The position numbers and the translations under genes are program-made. This document shows positions 5,985 to 6,003 of a stretch of DNA of 6,003 nt, one piece after another. The DNA is from Bacteroidales bacterium UBA4073. Lineage in GTDB: Bacteria > Bacteroidota > Bacteroidia > Bacteroidales > Tenuifilaceae. The stretch is taken from assembly GCA_002383425.1 (NCBI GenBank), contig DFYV01000154.1, forward strand, positions 47,782 to 53,784. Reading direction: 5' to 3'. The notes under the pieces are model-generated. The model searched no databases. It was given only the letters and a program-made list of their open reading frames with translations, and was not told where the DNA came from. Each line of letters opens with the position of its first letter. The first letter of the stretch is position 1.

Positions 5985-6003
5985 GAGTCCAGTCTAAAAA
6001 GGT
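5985..6003 (+). repeat. Right copy of 19-nt inverted repeat, cut by the window end
   Basis: The sequence gagtccagtctaaaaaggt is the inverse of 54-72 with one mismatch. It runs into the end of the window, so its full length is unknown and it may continue beyond 6003. It stands about 400 bp upstream of the cyclo-ligase start, in non-coding DNA. Confidence 0.6.

Larger units (their letters stand above)
5589..6003. other. 415-bp intergenic flank upstream of the cyclo-ligase gene
   Basis: No convincing gene is present in either direction. The segment nearest the gene (5589-5660) should hold its promoter, but I see no exact TAnnTTTG on the minus strand. The best alternatives are TTGCAC (5647-5642) with a 17-nt spacer to TAAAAC (5624-5619), or AAGTTTTG at about 5659-5652; both are poor. 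The stretch 5660-5790 is plain AT-rich sequence with nothing recognisable. The rest holds the CTTTGTG inverted repeat (5804-5895) and the right copy of the 19-nt flanking repeat (5985-6003). Confidence 0.6.

Noticed and set aside
54..6003. Composite transposon bounded by the 19-nt inverted repeats
   Set aside because: There is no transposase, integrase or resolvase between the repeats, the four genes look like ordinary chromosomal functions, and no target duplication can be seen because the right edge is cut.

Overview
This is a low-GC chromosomal stretch, most likely from a member of the Bacteroidota. The strongest lineage evidence is the secreted nuclease. It ends in a type IX secretion (Por) C-terminal sorting domain with a VFPNPF motif, and that system is essentially restricted to this phylum. 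A periplasmic TPR / coiled-coil / transmembrane / SpoIIE-like protein and the absence of Shine-Dalgarno sequences at the gene starts fit the same assignment.

All four genes lie on the minus strand, so they read right to left. Transcription order: (1) 5-formyltetrahydrofolate cyclo-ligase (5588-5043), cytoplasmic folate salvage. (2) After a 14-bp gap, a modular extracellular endonuclease I with three Ig-like domains and a T9SS sorting tail (5028-3064). (3) After a 299-bp AT-rich gap, a membrane-anchored eight-TPR protein whose C-terminal domain resembles a SpoIIE/PP2C phosphatase that has lost most of its metal ligands (2764-827). (4) After a 44-bp gap, aspartyl dipeptidase PepE (782-75). Genes 1 and 2 are probably co-transcribed. 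Genes 3 and 4 may be too, although a weak promoter candidate lies between them. The four genes do not form an obvious pathway. Nuclease and dipeptidase both fit a scavenging lifestyle, but that link is inference.

The non-coding DNA contains repeats. A 19-nt sequence occurs at both ends of the window in inverted orientation (54-72 and 5985-6003, 18/19 identical) and encloses all four genes. Next to the left copy is a GCTTCGCTTCGCTCG-type sequence of the kind dispersed in many bacterial genomes. The 415-bp right flank holds an inverted repeat built of CTTTGTG-like words, and the 299-bp gap holds an AT-rich dyad. I found no tRNA, rRNA, CRISPR array, transposase, phage gene or recognisable defence system. 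The most notable item is the apparently catalytically dead SpoIIE-like domain of the TPR protein.
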